A stretch of 64,000 nucleotides of DNA, from positions 556,001-620,000 of the forward strand of contig DACV01000007.1 in assembly GCA_002494885.1 (NCBI GenBank), given 5' to 3'. The position numbers and the translations under genes were made by a program. Shown here piece after piece: positions 46,177-55,025 of the stretch; positions within the stretch are counted from its first letter, which is position 1, and the number at the start of each line of letters is the position of its first letter. This DNA is from Methanobacterium sp. UBA44 (GTDB taxonomy: Archaea; Methanobacteriota; Methanobacteria; Methanobacteriales; Methanobacteriaceae). The notes below the pieces were generated by a model, which saw only the letters and a program-made list of their open reading frames with translations, was not told where the DNA came from and did no database searches.

Positions 46177-46353
46177 TTACATTTTTTTTCTTAACATTTC
46201 ACGCTTTTTTTCCATATAATCAAGTTTAATTTTTAACATCGCTATTTTTTTATCCAGTTTCATGGCGTACAATTCCATTATGTCTTCTTTAGTCATCATC
46301 TCCATCATTTTCTCGTTCATCATACTACCTTTCATGTGTTCTCTACCCCACAT
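46177..46353 (-). CDS. 58-residue Met-rich protein
   Basis: MWGREHMKGSMMNEKMMEMM then TKEDIMELYAMKLDKKIAML and a basic end; 14 of 58 residues are Met. One long helix with Met on the first turns and Lys/Glu later. GGAGGTGAATCAAT gives an excellent ribosome-binding site before ATG 46353. Met-rich helices can bind copper(I) or hydrophobic ligands; a role here is unproven. Missed by usual length limits. Confidence 0.6.
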   Translation of the reverse strand: MWGREHMKGSMMNEKMMEMMTKEDIMELYAMKLDKKIAMLKIKLDYMEKKREMLRKKM

Positions 46354-46408
46354 ATTGATTCACCTCCAAAAATTTCATTTTTTGTAGTTTTGCAAGTTTT
46401 TATTTTTG

Positions 46409-46702
46409 TGGCCGCAAATCATAGATTTACCGGCCATCGAACACAAAGCTAAAGAAAATACAACGCATGCGAAAATCCATGATTTTCGCTGTGTCAAATC
46501 GAAGATTTGACAACATTTTTTGAGCATCAAAAACGAAGTTTTTGATAGTGTTCGGGCATGGAAAAATTTTTAATTTTTCCGGTTGCGAATAATATTCGCA
46601 AACATTCGAAAATCCATGATTTTCGAAAGGTTCAGGAAATGTTATCAAAATCGAGGATTTTGACACAATAAAAACGTAGTTTTTGGATGTGTAGCATTTC
46701 CT
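46409..46702. repeat. array of nine perfect hairpins, mostly 3-base loops
   Basis: Centres: 46416-46428 (AAATC/ATA, with outer TGGCCG/CGGCCA), 46469-46489 (GCGAAAATC/CAT), 46493-46511 (GTCAAATC/GAA), 46526-46546 (ATCAAAAAC/GAA), 46560-46580 (GGAAAAATT/TTT), 46583-46601 (TTGCGAAT/AAT), 46605-46627 (TTCGAAAATC/CAT), 46645-46663 (TCAAAATC/GAG) and 46670-46684 (AAAAAC/GTA). The last two are enclosed by AGGAAATG/CATTTCCT (46634-46702). CGAAAATCCATGATTTTCG occurs twice. The chance of so many adjacent perfect palindromes is negligible. Confidence 0.9.
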
Positions 46703-46905
46703 TCAACCTCATTTTTTTATATCAACAATTTTTTTTCTAAATTGTCATTTCATTTAATATATGATTCATATTGAATATAGTTTATGATTAATACCAAAAT
46801 TAATATTACACTTAAATTATTGATCTAGTTTTTTATAATAAATACAGGACTATCTCTAACCTCATCGGCGTTATATTCGGAGAATAAATTTTTTCATAAT
46901 TTATA

Positions 46906-47160
46906 TTAATTAATCCATATCCTGTTATTTTCCTTTTCACATTTAAAGCATAATTTTGTGTCTCTGTTTGTTTTAAAGACTTTTCCACATTTTTGGCATG
47001 TAACCTGCTTTATAGTGGATTCTTTTTTACAATAATTTTTAAACATTCTAACAGAACAATTGTAATTATTGGCCTGGATATCTGCTTTTGCTTTTCTATC
47101 CGGAGCTTCTTCGCGCTTTCTTGCAAGGGCTTCCCCTTGTTGAGCATTACTTTTGGACAT
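46906..47160 (-). CDS. small zinc-ribbon protein
   Basis: 84 residues: a charged helical N-terminal half (Ala/Arg/Lys/Glu) with an isolated Cys pair, then CQKCGKVFKTNRDTKLCFKC, a single C4 ribbon. GGGATAATA precedes ATG. It starts 31 bases after the methyltransferase gene on the same strand. Function unknown; perhaps nucleic-acid binding. Confidence 0.65.
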   Translation of the reverse strand: MSKSNAQQGEALARKREEAPDRKAKADIQANNYNCSVRMFKNYCKKESTIKQVTCQKCGKVFKTNRDTKLCFKCEKENNRIWIN

Positions 47161-47191
47161 TATTATCCCTATATCACTATTTTTTTACTAT

Positions 47192-47821
47192 TTATTTAAC
47201 TCCCCTAACAACTACAAAAGAACCTTCTCCATACCCTCTCTTTACGGGTTCAATATCTTTTAATTCATTTCTTTGTTGAAATAGTGTCTGTCTAAAACTG
47301 AAATCTTTGAAATGGGCTTTTTCCATATACAAAACAACTTTCTTTACTGAGTAGAATGTTGCATCTTTATAAAAAGTGCTCTCTTTTTTATGTTTTTCAT
47401 ATAACCTTCCCAATGGACTTTCAGCATCTATAAAACCAATTATTAGATAACCACCAGGTTTTAGCACTCTATAAACTTCTATTAAAGCAGATTCAACATT
47501 ATCCAAGAAACATATCGTTGTAACCATTAAAACAAAATCAAAACGTTCATTATCAAATGGAAGAGATTCAGCAACCCCTTCAATGACTTCTATACCTCTT
47601 TTTTGGGCTATTTTTCTCATTCTACTGGAAGGGTCAACTCCTAATTTAATGCCAAGTGGAGATGCAAAACGGCCGCTTCCAACACCAATCTCAATACCAT
47701 TTTGAATTCCCGGTAATAGTTCTTTAACTGCCTGAAGCTCTGATTCGTAATAATACTTGTTCTTATCGAACCATTCATCATATTTTTCTGCATTTTTTTG
47801 AAAAGGTTCATATTTTGCCAT
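47192..47821 (-). CDS. class I SAM-dependent methyltransferase
   Basis: 209 residues. Motif I GIEIGVGSGRFASPLG, acidic end of beta2 LGVDPSS, GVAESLPF, and motif IV FDFVLMVTTICFLDN with YRVLKPGGYLIIG are those of the UbiE/COQ5-like type-11 group. Small-molecule methylation is likely; the substrate is unknown. Confidence 0.85.
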   Translation of the reverse strand: MAKYEPFQKNAEKYDEWFDKNKYYYESELQAVKELLPGIQNGIEIGVGSGRFASPLGIKLGVDPSSRMRKIAQKRGIEVIEGVAESLPFDNERFDFVLMVTTICFLDNVESALIEVYRVLKPGGYLIIGFIDAESPLGRLYEKHKKESTFYKDATFYSVKKVVLYMEKAHFKDFSFRQTLFQQRNELKDIEPVKRGYGEGSFVVVRGVK

Positions 47822-48052
47822 GTTTTTTCTCTTCTATACTTAGATGTTTAATGAACATATTTATTCTAATTTCTACTATTTAATAGAAAAATTTCAATTA
47901 GTTTTCATCCTACTCAAGCTCATTAAACAATTCAATAATTTTAAACTTTTCAAATTACTTTTGTAGATGATTCCATTTTTTTATGAAAAACAATGATTTA
48001 ATTAATATTTCAGCCATATAGATAAACAAAACAATATTATGGTTTTGTTATA

Positions 48053-48391
48053 ATGGGAGATGCCTTAAAATATTTAATATACTTTATTTTAGGAGGATTA
48101 ATTGTTACTTTGGCTACCTACTTTGGAAGTGAGAAAAAAGGGTTGATTGCAGCATTTTTTGCCATGTTCCCATTTGTAACCGCCTTTACCATATTCACCA
48201 TATATTCTGCAGCTGGCTCTCAGGCAGTGGCAAATTATGTGAGGGGATTAATATTACTTACGCCTGCATGGATTCTTTATCTGGTAATTATTATATACTT
48301 AATTCCCAAATATAATTTCTGGATTTCTTTAGCTTTGGGAGTGATTGTTTACTTGATAATTGCTTCAATTATCATTTTTAAAATAGTATGA
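48053..48391 (+). CDS. DUF3147/GlpM-like membrane protein
   Basis: 112 residues, four membrane helices (about 5-24, 28-50, 62-80, 88-110) with a short polar N-terminus. Pattern LAAFFAMFP...YVRGLILLTPAW resembles DUF3147. No Shine-Dalgarno; TTGTTATA lies right before ATG. Function unknown. Confidence 0.6.
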   Translation: MGDALKYLIYFILGGLIVTLATYFGSEKKGLIAAFFAMFPFVTAFTIFTIYSAAGSQAVANYVRGLILLTPAWILYLVIIIYLIPKYNFWISLALGVIVYLIIASIIIFKIV

Positions 48392-48491
48392 GGAAAATTA
48401 GTTAAAAAAAAAGAATATAATTCTTTTTTTGTCAATTTTTACATCTTCAAACCGGACTATAACGAAGTTAAAAGCAAAATAGAATTATCAA

Positions 48492-49544
48492 TCATATCCA
48501 TTTTTTTCTTCTAAAATAGAACAACATCACTACTGCAATTAGAAACATAACCAGTAAAACTAGAAAATATGAATATTTATATCCTATTTCAGGCATGTAT
48601 CTAAAATTCATCCCATATAAACCTACGATAAAAGTTAAAGGGACAAATATAGTGGAGATTATAGTTAAAACTCTTACAATCTCATTTAATTTATTACTAA
48701 CGCTTGAAAGATATATGTCCAGCATCTCTGAAATTCGGTCTCTAAGAGATTCAATCATATCAAAAGCCTGTATAGAATGATCATAAACATCACGAATATA
48801 ATAATCCGTTGATTTATTAATTAAAGGATAATTATAGGATTCAAAGCTATCTAACATCTCCCTAACCGGCCAAACTGATTTTTTAAGGGTTATCACATTT
48901 ATTTTCATTTTATGAATTTCTTTAAGTATATCGGGTTCTGGTCGTTCCATTAATTTATCATCTATTATCTCAATTATATCGCTAATGATTCCTAAATCAT
49001 CAAAATAGCTATCAATTATAGTATCTATTAATGAATAAAACAGATAATCTGTTCCTTTTTGCCTGATTGATGATTCAGGAATTTTTAATCTCCCTATGAT
49101 TTTTTCGAATACATGTTCATCATCATCTTGAAAAGAAATTAAAACATTTTCGTGAAGTACAAGGCTAATCTGTTTAGGAATAACCCTATTTTCGCTGTCT
49201 ATATCATTTAATTTCAAAACAACGAATAAATAATCAGTATAACTATCTATTTTAGGCCTCTGATGAACATCCAGTATGTCTTCCAGTACTAAATCATGTA
49301 AATTAAAGCATTGCCCCATTTCAATTATTTTTTCTTGATTTAAAAATCCATTTATCTTTATCCACTTAACTGTGTCCTTATTTTTAAATTCTGGACATTT
49401 ATCAATGGGGTTTTGTTTAAAATCATCTCTATTATATTCAAATAAAGTCATTTTAGTTTCAGTGTGTTTATCGCCAGTATACACGAAAGAACCTGGAGGT
49501 AAGCCTGTCTTTACTTTCCCATTCATATTTCTTAATTTCCCCAT
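48492..49544 (-). CDS. corA: CorA-type magnesium/divalent-metal channel
   Basis: About 350 residues: a large cytoplasmic alpha/beta domain (WIKINGFLNQEKI, LVLEDILDVHQRPKIDSYTD), a long stalk helix with PVREMLDSF, and two C-terminal membrane helices preceded by YGMNFRYMPEIG, the GMN selectivity signature. ATG 49544 follows the stop of the zinc-ribbon gene by one base, so it is translated from that operon. Confidence 0.93.
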   Translation of the reverse strand: MGKLRNMNGKVKTGLPPGSFVYTGDKHTETKMTLFEYNRDDFKQNPIDKCPEFKNKDTVKWIKINGFLNQEKIIEMGQCFNLHDLVLEDILDVHQRPKIDSYTDYLFVVLKLNDIDSENRVIPKQISLVLHENVLISFQDDDEHVFEKIIGRLKIPESSIRQKGTDYLFYSLIDTIIDSYFDDLGIISDIIEIIDDKLMERPEPDILKEIHKMKINVITLKKSVWPVREMLDSFESYNYPLINKSTDYYIRDVYDHSIQAFDMIESLRDRISEMLDIYLSSVSNKLNEIVRVLTIISTIFVPLTFIVGLYGMNFRYMPEIGYKYSYFLVLLVMFLIAVVMLFYFRRKKWI

Positions 49545-49545
49545 A

Positions 49546-50292
49546 TTAATCAAAAATTATTTTAGAGTTATTTCCCTTAGGAATGGTAATTACATATTTC
49601 AATTCTCCGCCGCATTGACATGAGCCAAAATCATCTGGAGATTCGCCCTTTTCAAGTTTATAGTAACCCCCACAATCCCTGCAGTACAGATAGCCTTTGC
49701 TATAATCTTTATTTTTGCCAGTAATTGCTGTATCAACTTCTGCTGAAAATTTATTCAGCATGCCTCCTTTAGAAGTGGCCTTGTTAAATAAGCCCCCAAT
49801 TCCTTTAATTGTCTCATTTCCTATTTTGTTAATAGAATCTACATTTTCTTCTTTTAGGACATTGCTCTTGATTTTATCACTATATCCTTCAGTAGACTGG
49901 TTAATTTCCCTGCCACAACTTGTACAAAACCTTGTATTAGCTGGAAGAGTTTTAGAGCAGCCCGGACAGATAATTTCCTGATTATGATCTAAAGATACGG
50001 AATGTTCAATTTTAGCACCGCAATCTATGCAAAATCGGGTATTCGCTGGCAATTCTATTGAACAGTTAGGACAAACAACCTTTTGATCATGATTATGGAC
50101 TGGAATTTGCTCGATTTTAGTCCCACATTCAACACAGAATTTATTGTTTGGAGGAATCTTTGCAGAACACTTGGGGCAATTCATTTTTTCAACTATCTGT
50201 TGATTATTGTTTTGTTCAATTTTAGTTCCACAATCTGTACAGAATTTAAGGTCTTCTTCAATTTGAGTATTACAATTTGGACAATTAGTCAT
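49546..50292 (-). CDS. protein with five zinc ribbons
   Basis: 248 residues. Four N-terminal ribbons (CPNC...FCTDCG, CPKC...FCVECG, CPNC...FCIDCG, CPGC...FCTSCG), a helical linker, and a C-terminal CRDCGGYYKLEKG...CQCGG ribbon. No membrane helix. Embedded in an operon with other zinc-ribbon proteins, an M48 protease and CorA; likely a scaffold for a membrane quality-control or metal-linked complex (inference). A decayed paralogue is at 42558. Confidence 0.82.
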   Translation of the reverse strand: MTNCPNCNTQIEEDLKFCTDCGTKIEQNNNQQIVEKMNCPKCSAKIPPNNKFCVECGTKIEQIPVHNHDQKVVCPNCSIELPANTRFCIDCGAKIEHSVSLDHNQEIICPGCSKTLPANTRFCTSCGREINQSTEGYSDKIKSNVLKEENVDSINKIGNETIKGIGGLFNKATSKGGMLNKFSAEVDTAITGKNKDYSKGYLYCRDCGGYYKLEKGESPDDFGSCQCGGELKYVITIPKGNNSKIIFD

Positions 50293-50302
50293 ATTTTACC
50301 TC

Positions 50303-51282
50303 CTAGCGTCCTGAAATTTTTGCGCCGCAATTACCACAAAAAGTTTCAGTTCCACTTAATTTTAAACCACACTTTAGGCAAGTTAATTCAAGAGATTCTA
50401 TGTCTCCTGTATGTTTATCAATAATTTTTTGATATTCACCAGATTCAAACCATTTTAGAAGTTCGGCAGCCCTCATAACTGTCCATGGATGGCTTTGCCA
50501 CATAATAGTAGCTGCTTTTGCAACTTTATCTAAAGAATCGTAGTCATAGCCCTTAAATTCTTTGGCCTATTGATAAACTCTTCTTTATTAATTTTATTAA
50601 AGAACTGTTTTGGGACGCCAGCCATCTTTATTAAAGCATTTATGGCAATTTCATGGTCCTGACAAGCTAAAAGTCCTGCTCTATCAGCTGTAAATTCTGA
50701 CATCCTATGCCAATGAAATAATGCCGCTTCTAAGCCCGTAGATACTAGTGCTCCAATACCTAACGTAGCTGATCCGATAATATCGCCTAAAATTGGTATA
50801 ATTTGTCCCATTTCATAGTATAGCATGTGTCCACTTTTAATATGTCCAACTTCATGACCAATAAGATAAAGTAGTTCTTCACGAGTCAATAAATCAACGG
50901 CTCCTGAATGAAGAACAATTAATGGGTTTTCAGAACCTGTAGTGAACCCATTAACGCTATAATCCCATGATATATAAAGGTCAGGGATATTTTTAAGTCC
51001 AAGATTAGTACACGCCTCTTCTAATATTTGGTAAATTTCAGGAAAATTACTTTCATTTACCTTAATATTACTACCCGTATACTGTAATCTAAATACTCTT
51101 TCCATAGCGTGTTTATTGAATTTTCTAGCTAATTTCTCCAATCCGGGAGTTCCTTCCAAAGTATTTAATGCTTTACGGTCAAATTCATGCTCATATTCTC
51201 TTGGATTGAGCAATAGTAAACCTTCACGCCCTTTATTATCCAGTTCCATATTTCCTGTAGTTTCCAAATCCATGTTTTCCAT
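50303..51282 (-). pseudogene. M48-family protease with C-terminal zinc ribbon, one frameshift
   Basis: From ATG 51282: a 250-residue frame with ISWDYSVNGFTTG, the zinc motif LIGHEVGHIKSGHML, a hydrophobic region and EFTADRAGLLAC (third ligand). After KEEFIN the frame shifts; the next frame gives AKEFKGYDYDSLDKVAKAAT then MWQSHPWTVMRAAELLKW and a ribbon CLKCGLKLSGTETFCGNCG. One missing A near 50566 restores a ~326-residue M48 protease. Everything else is intact, so the lesion is recent, a read error, or a frameshift site. Confidence 0.8.
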
Positions 51283-51325
51283 AATATCCCCTTAAAATTA
51301 AAATAATTCTCCCTTGATAAGCTCT

Positions 51326-51985
51326 TTAAACTGCTATATTCTCCGGTAGATTTCCTGTAGCTTTATATTCTGTTAAAGCCTTTGCAAATGCTTTAAGTGT
51401 CATTCCTGTTGAAAGATCAGGAGATCCTGCAAAATCTATACCTGTATGATTGGGTGATCTTCCATTGACATCCATCCATTTGTAGGTTCTATCGGCCATG
51501 TCTACATATTCTGCTTTAGTAATTACGGCGCTACTTAAAATTCCTCCCGGTTCACTGGCATCTCCAAATTGCTGGATAGAAATGTTTCCTGTTTGCCCGC
51601 TATTTATCATTACAATTGATTTTGATAAAATATATATGCACTGATTTTGATCTAATGTAACACCCTTAAATTGAAGAGTTACAATGCTTCCATTTGCTTT
51701 TAAAACTTCTGAGGCTAAATTAGGAGCCTCAGAGACTGGAAATCCTGAACTTGTAGTAATTACATTATTATTTTGTGTTTGAGAGTCAGAACTTCCCTGC
51801 TGAAATAGATATCCTACAGTTATTCCTAATACAGCCACCACGATAACTGCTATTATAATTAGATATTTAGAATTTGAACTTTTCGATTCTTTAGTTATCT
51901 TTGAACCCGTTTTAAGGTTAGTTCCACATTTTTCACAGTATTTAGCATCTTCATCATTTTCAATTCCACATTCTGGACAAATCAT
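51326..51985 (-). CDS. zinc-ribbon, single-helix membrane protein with wall-binding-like domain
   Basis: 219 residues. Ribbon CPECGIENDEDAKYCEKCG inside the cell, one membrane helix (about 41-64), then ~155 residues outside. The end (ITKAEYVDMADRTYKWMDVN then GRSPNHTGIDFAG) resembles pseudomurein-binding repeat-type modules (A-x-x-V-x-x-Y-x-x-x-N-G-x-x-P-N); resemblance only. Second gene of the operon 52625-48492. Confidence 0.68.
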   Translation of the reverse strand: MICPECGIENDEDAKYCEKCGTNLKTGSKITKESKSSNSKYLIIIAVIVVAVLGITVGYLFQQGSSDSQTQNNNVITTSSGFPVSEAPNLASEVLKANGSIVTLQFKGVTLDQNQCIYILSKSIVMINSGQTGNISIQQFGDASEPGGILSSAVITKAEYVDMADRTYKWMDVNGRSPNHTGIDFAGSPDLSTGMTLKAFAKALTEYKATGNLPENIAV

Positions 51986-52001
51986 TTTAAATTCTCCCTT
52001 T

Positions 52002-52625
52002 TTAAGCTTTGTTTAGTAGTTTTTTGACAAAAACACCGAAATAGCCCCCTGCCATTCCTAATAATACAATTAAAAATGGTAAAAGAACTATTTCTACTAA
52101 TGGCAATATATCTCCAGGTGTGGTACTGATTGAGGGTATGCTAGAACCAGAAGATGATGTATCTATGTAATCAGGAGTTGATGATGTTCCACCAAAAGAA
52201 TTAAATGCGTTTGCCATTGTACCTATTACAGCCATGGCTGCTAACCATAAAATTCCGATAATAAACCCGAAATTAATTAAAGAAACTAATCCTAAGAACC
52301 CTCCGTTAACGAACCCTTCCAAATAAGTCTTACAGCTCAATATGCTGGTAACAAACCCTCCAATAAACATCATTGACAATAAAACCAAATATGCAAACCC
52401 AATTATGTCTAATTTACCTGTAGCAACTAGACTTCCATATAGAGCAGATGCAACAAGCAAAACTAAAAGTGAAATCGCTAAACCAACATAAACACCAAAG
52501 ATATTTATTTTTTCATTTATTCTGCTAAAAAAGTTCTTATTTGATGTTTTAAGATCTTTTCCACAATTTTTACAAAATTCGGCCCCTTCATTAACCTGGG
52601 AACCACAATTTGAACAAAACGCCAA
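52002..52625 (-). CDS. zinc-ribbon membrane protein (DUF5518-like)
   Basis: About 207 residues from TTG 52625, which stands six bases after GGGAGGT and gives (M)AFCSNCGSQVNEGAEFCKNCG. It then has four membrane helices with a Ser/Thr-rich outer loop (about 150-170). First gene of a five-gene operon. Function unknown. Confidence 0.7.
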   Translation of the reverse strand: MAFCSNCGSQVNEGAEFCKNCGKDLKTSNKNFFSRINEKINIFGVYVGLAISLLVLLVASALYGSLVATGKLDIIGFAYLVLLSMMFIGGFVTSILSCKTYLEGFVNGGFLGLVSLINFGFIIGILWLAAMAVIGTMANAFNSFGGTSSTPDYIDTSSSGSSIPSISTTPGDILPLVEIVLLPFLIVLLGMAGGYFGVFVKKLLNKA

Positions 52626-52927
52626 CGAAATACCTCCCATATTAAAAACCATTTAGCAGCCCAATAAGTCCATTTAAACTATTATCTGTATATTTAAGTT
52701 GCTATATGTTCCATACTTAATCTGTATTTTATTAGTGTTCATTAAAGTACTCACTAATTATGAATATCGGTTTATCAATACATAATATTATGATTTACGG
52801 TTACATGCAAATAAAAAAGGTTAAATTATTGTTAATAAGTGCTAACAGAGAAAACCATAGTTTAATAATACCTTATTATATTTATTTAGGAAATACATGC
52901 CTGAAATAAATAGAAAAAGGAATAACT

Positions 52928-53968
52928 TCACATCCTTAAACTAGCCCTTCTGCTGAATCTAGCCATTCCGCCAGCATCCTCATCTTCAACTTCAAGGCTC
53001 TTAAAGAAGGATACATGAATTACCTGATCTTTAAATAACAGCGCTGAGCCTACATAGGAGTCGGTGGCAAATCTGTAATCCCTGCCATATCCAACTGATG
53101 CATGCTTGCTTTCATTGCACTCCATAATGTCTTCGATGAATTTTTCTGCACTCGAAATCTTTGATTTCGGTGCCCCAAACATTTCATGTTTGTGGGCTCC
53201 TTTCTGGATTTTTGCTGATTTAACTTTCTTATCCTCTTTTTGTACCAGCACATCCAGTGCATAGCTTTTAATTAATTTTTTATGCAGGTCCCTGTAGGCT
53301 GATTTACAGGATACAACATCAAAACCCATTATCTGGCCATTTATAAATACAAGGAGCCCTTTCTGGTCTTCCATTATTTTAAATGCCTTGATGTAATCGT
53401 TTAGATCCCTTTCTTTGGCTTCGTATGCATCTCTCATAGCACCTGTTGGTGATTGAACATCCATCCTATCATGTAACTGGTGAACTTCATCCCATACTGC
53501 ACCCTGGTCAGATCTATAGCTTCCATTTCTTTCAACTGACCTTCTAACAGAATCAGATTTTACATTTCTTACCCTAGATGATACTATTGCATCAGAATCC
53601 TGGAAACGTTCCGATCTGTAGGACCATCGTCCTTCTTCAACACAACTTACAGGAATTATTGTTTCAGACTTCTCCTTTAGAAGTATAGATGCGTTTACAA
53701 CCCTATTTTGCTTTGCACCTACAAGTTCTTCACCATCAAGTATGAGTACTGGAATTTCTGCCTCATTAATTACTTTAAGTTCTGGTACAGAGCCAGAATC
53801 ATCTATTTCGGTGATTTTAAGTAGATCCAGTTCCATTGCTTCCTTTAAAGTGAAATACTCAAGTCCATTTTCTGATTCATCCAATACAGGGATTACAGTC
53901 ATTTCCCCAAATTCCTGCGCCTTGCCCATCTGAAGGCTTTCCAGGTAATGTTTTATTGTGGCATCCAT
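52928..53968 (-). CDS. DUF6569 (ARPP-1)-family protein
   Basis: 346 residues. MTVIPVLDE, GLEYFTLKEAME, ILDGEELVGAKQNRVVNAS-ILL, IPVSCVEEGRW and LVFINGQIMGFD are the conserved blocks of the ARG/rhodanese-phosphatase-associated family, whose function is unknown. A stretch near residues 258-273 (GAHKHEMFGAPKSKIS) is encoded by two back-to-back palindromes at 53148-53197 of the array type, without breaking the frame. Confidence 0.78.
   Translation of the reverse strand: MDATIKHYLESLQMGKAQEFGEMTVIPVLDESENGLEYFTLKEAMELDLLKITEIDDSGSVPELKVINEAEIPVLILDGEELVGAKQNRVVNASILLKEKSETIIPVSCVEEGRWSYRSERFQDSDAIVSSRVRNVKSDSVRRSVERNGSYRSDQGAVWDEVHQLHDRMDVQSPTGAMRDAYEAKERDLNDYIKAFKIMEDQKGLLVFINGQIMGFDVVSCKSAYRDLHKKLIKSYALDVLVQKEDKKVKSAKIQKGAHKHEMFGAPKSKISSAEKFIEDIMECNESKHASVGYGRDYRFATDSYVGSALLFKDQVIHVSFFKSLEVEDEDAGGMARFSRRASLRM
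53148..53197. repeat. two array-type palindromes inside a coding frame
   Basis: CGAAATC, loop TTT, GATTTCG (53153-53169, enclosed by GCAC/GTGC) followed by CAAACAT, loop TTC, ATGTTTG (53176-53192, enclosed by CCC/GGGC). Loop size, arm words and the TGC-C-CCAAAC junction match the intergenic arrays. The frame stays open across it. Confidence 0.75.
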
Positions 53969-54012
53969 TCTATCACTCTCCTATCCAACTTTTAAGTTAT
54001 TTTAAATAATAT

Positions 54013-54411
54013 TCAGGCTAAAAGTTCCCTATTGGCTCCATCTCTATCCAATTTAGATTTTTCCAGCGCAATTTTAATTCTATCTATTAATTCATCCATA
54101 TTGAAGGGTTTTAAAATAATATGGGATGGTTTTGTTAATTTAGCTTCTTCAAGAATCTTATCATTGATATAAGCTGCAAGATAGATTAGAGGAATATCCA
54201 GAAATTCTCTAAGTCTTTTAGCTGTTTTTATTCCATCAGCCAGGTTTAGATCTATTATAATCAGGTCTGGATTTATTTTAAACGCCATTTCCAGTCCTTT
54301 ATCGCCTGAAATGGATGTGAATATTTGATATCCCAATTCTGTCAGAGTCTTCTGGATTTCCATTGCTATTATACATTCTTTTTCAATTAAAAGGATTTTT
54401 GAAGCTTTCAT
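54013..54411 (-). CDS. single-domain response regulator receiver
   Basis: 132 residues. Phospho-acceptor Asp54 (DLIIIDLNLADG), Glu10/Glu12 acidic pocket, Lys101 (ILKPF). The usual Ser/Thr switch near 79 is Ala (LAAY), so signalling may be atypical. No output domain; it could take phosphate from an orphan kinase such as that at 22661. GGGAGAGAG lies about 10 bases before ATG. Confidence 0.85.
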   Translation of the reverse strand: MKASKILLIEKECIIAMEIQKTLTELGYQIFTSISGDKGLEMAFKINPDLIIIDLNLADGIKTAKRLREFLDIPLIYLAAYINDKILEEAKLTKPSHIILKPFNMDELIDRIKIALEKSKLDRDGANRELLA

Positions 54412-54448
54412 TAAACAAAACTCTCTCCCATAAGTACTTAATATTCCT

Positions 54449-55003
54449 CTAAGATTCTTGACTGGTCACTATATATTTTGCGTTCATTTGAGGGACTGTT
54501 ATTTGGTAACCCGCTACGGATTCATAGGTATAGCTTCCCATAATTTCTCCATATATGGTTATTGTACTATCTTCAACAGCATTAGTAGTTCCATCGTAAA
54601 GCACACTGACATTATCATATCCCCCCACATCTAACAGAATTGATGTAAAGTCTCCACTTTCCTGTATCTGGAACACAGTGCCAGTGAATTTGACTCTTTG
54701 ACCAGTGTATTTATCTGGATTTTTTTCAAGTTGTTTATAACTTATTTTTTTACATGAAGCCTTGTACTGAGCCTCAGTTTCAGTTGGTGCTGGAGCAGGA
54801 GTTGTTTCCTGTGTTACATTAGCAGATGAATCATTACTGGATGAAGATGTAGTTGTAGTTGAATCAGGCGCCAGTAAACCACCTATAACTACAAAAAGGA
54901 TAATTCCAATACAACATAGTCCTGCTATTCCCATTATGGCTTTTCCACCAGTGCTCTGCTTACTCCACCAGCTCATTTTTCCGCTGCCATCTATATCACT
55001 CAT
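54449..55003 (-). CDS. membrane-anchored OB-fold protein
   Basis: 184 residues. One membrane helix (about 22-43), a Ser/Thr/Pro-rich linker, and a C-terminal domain KISYKQLEKNPDKYTGQRVK-FTGTVFQI...ITIYGEIMGSYTYES typical of tRNA_anti-like OB folds in exported proteins. GGGGGGTTAAAAAT before ATG. It lies 22 bases after the DUF2085 gene. Confidence 0.72.
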   Translation of the reverse strand: MSDIDGSGKMSWWSKQSTGGKAIMGIAGLCCIGIILFVVIGGLLAPDSTTTTSSSSNDSSANVTQETTPAPAPTETEAQYKASCKKISYKQLEKNPDKYTGQRVKFTGTVFQIQESGDFTSILLDVGGYDNVSVLYDGTTNAVEDSTITIYGEIMGSYTYESVAGYQITVPQMNAKYIVTSQES

Positions 55004-55025
55004 ATTTTTAACCCCCCATGATTTT

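Noticed and set aside
46427..46666. 79-codon minus-strand frame in the second hairpin array
   Set aside because: Made almost entirely of palindrome arms; no ribosome-binding site.
43890..46702. CRISPR interpretation of the hairpin arrays
   Set aside because: No constant repeat with regular spacers; arm sequences vary while pairing is kept, and no cas genes are near.
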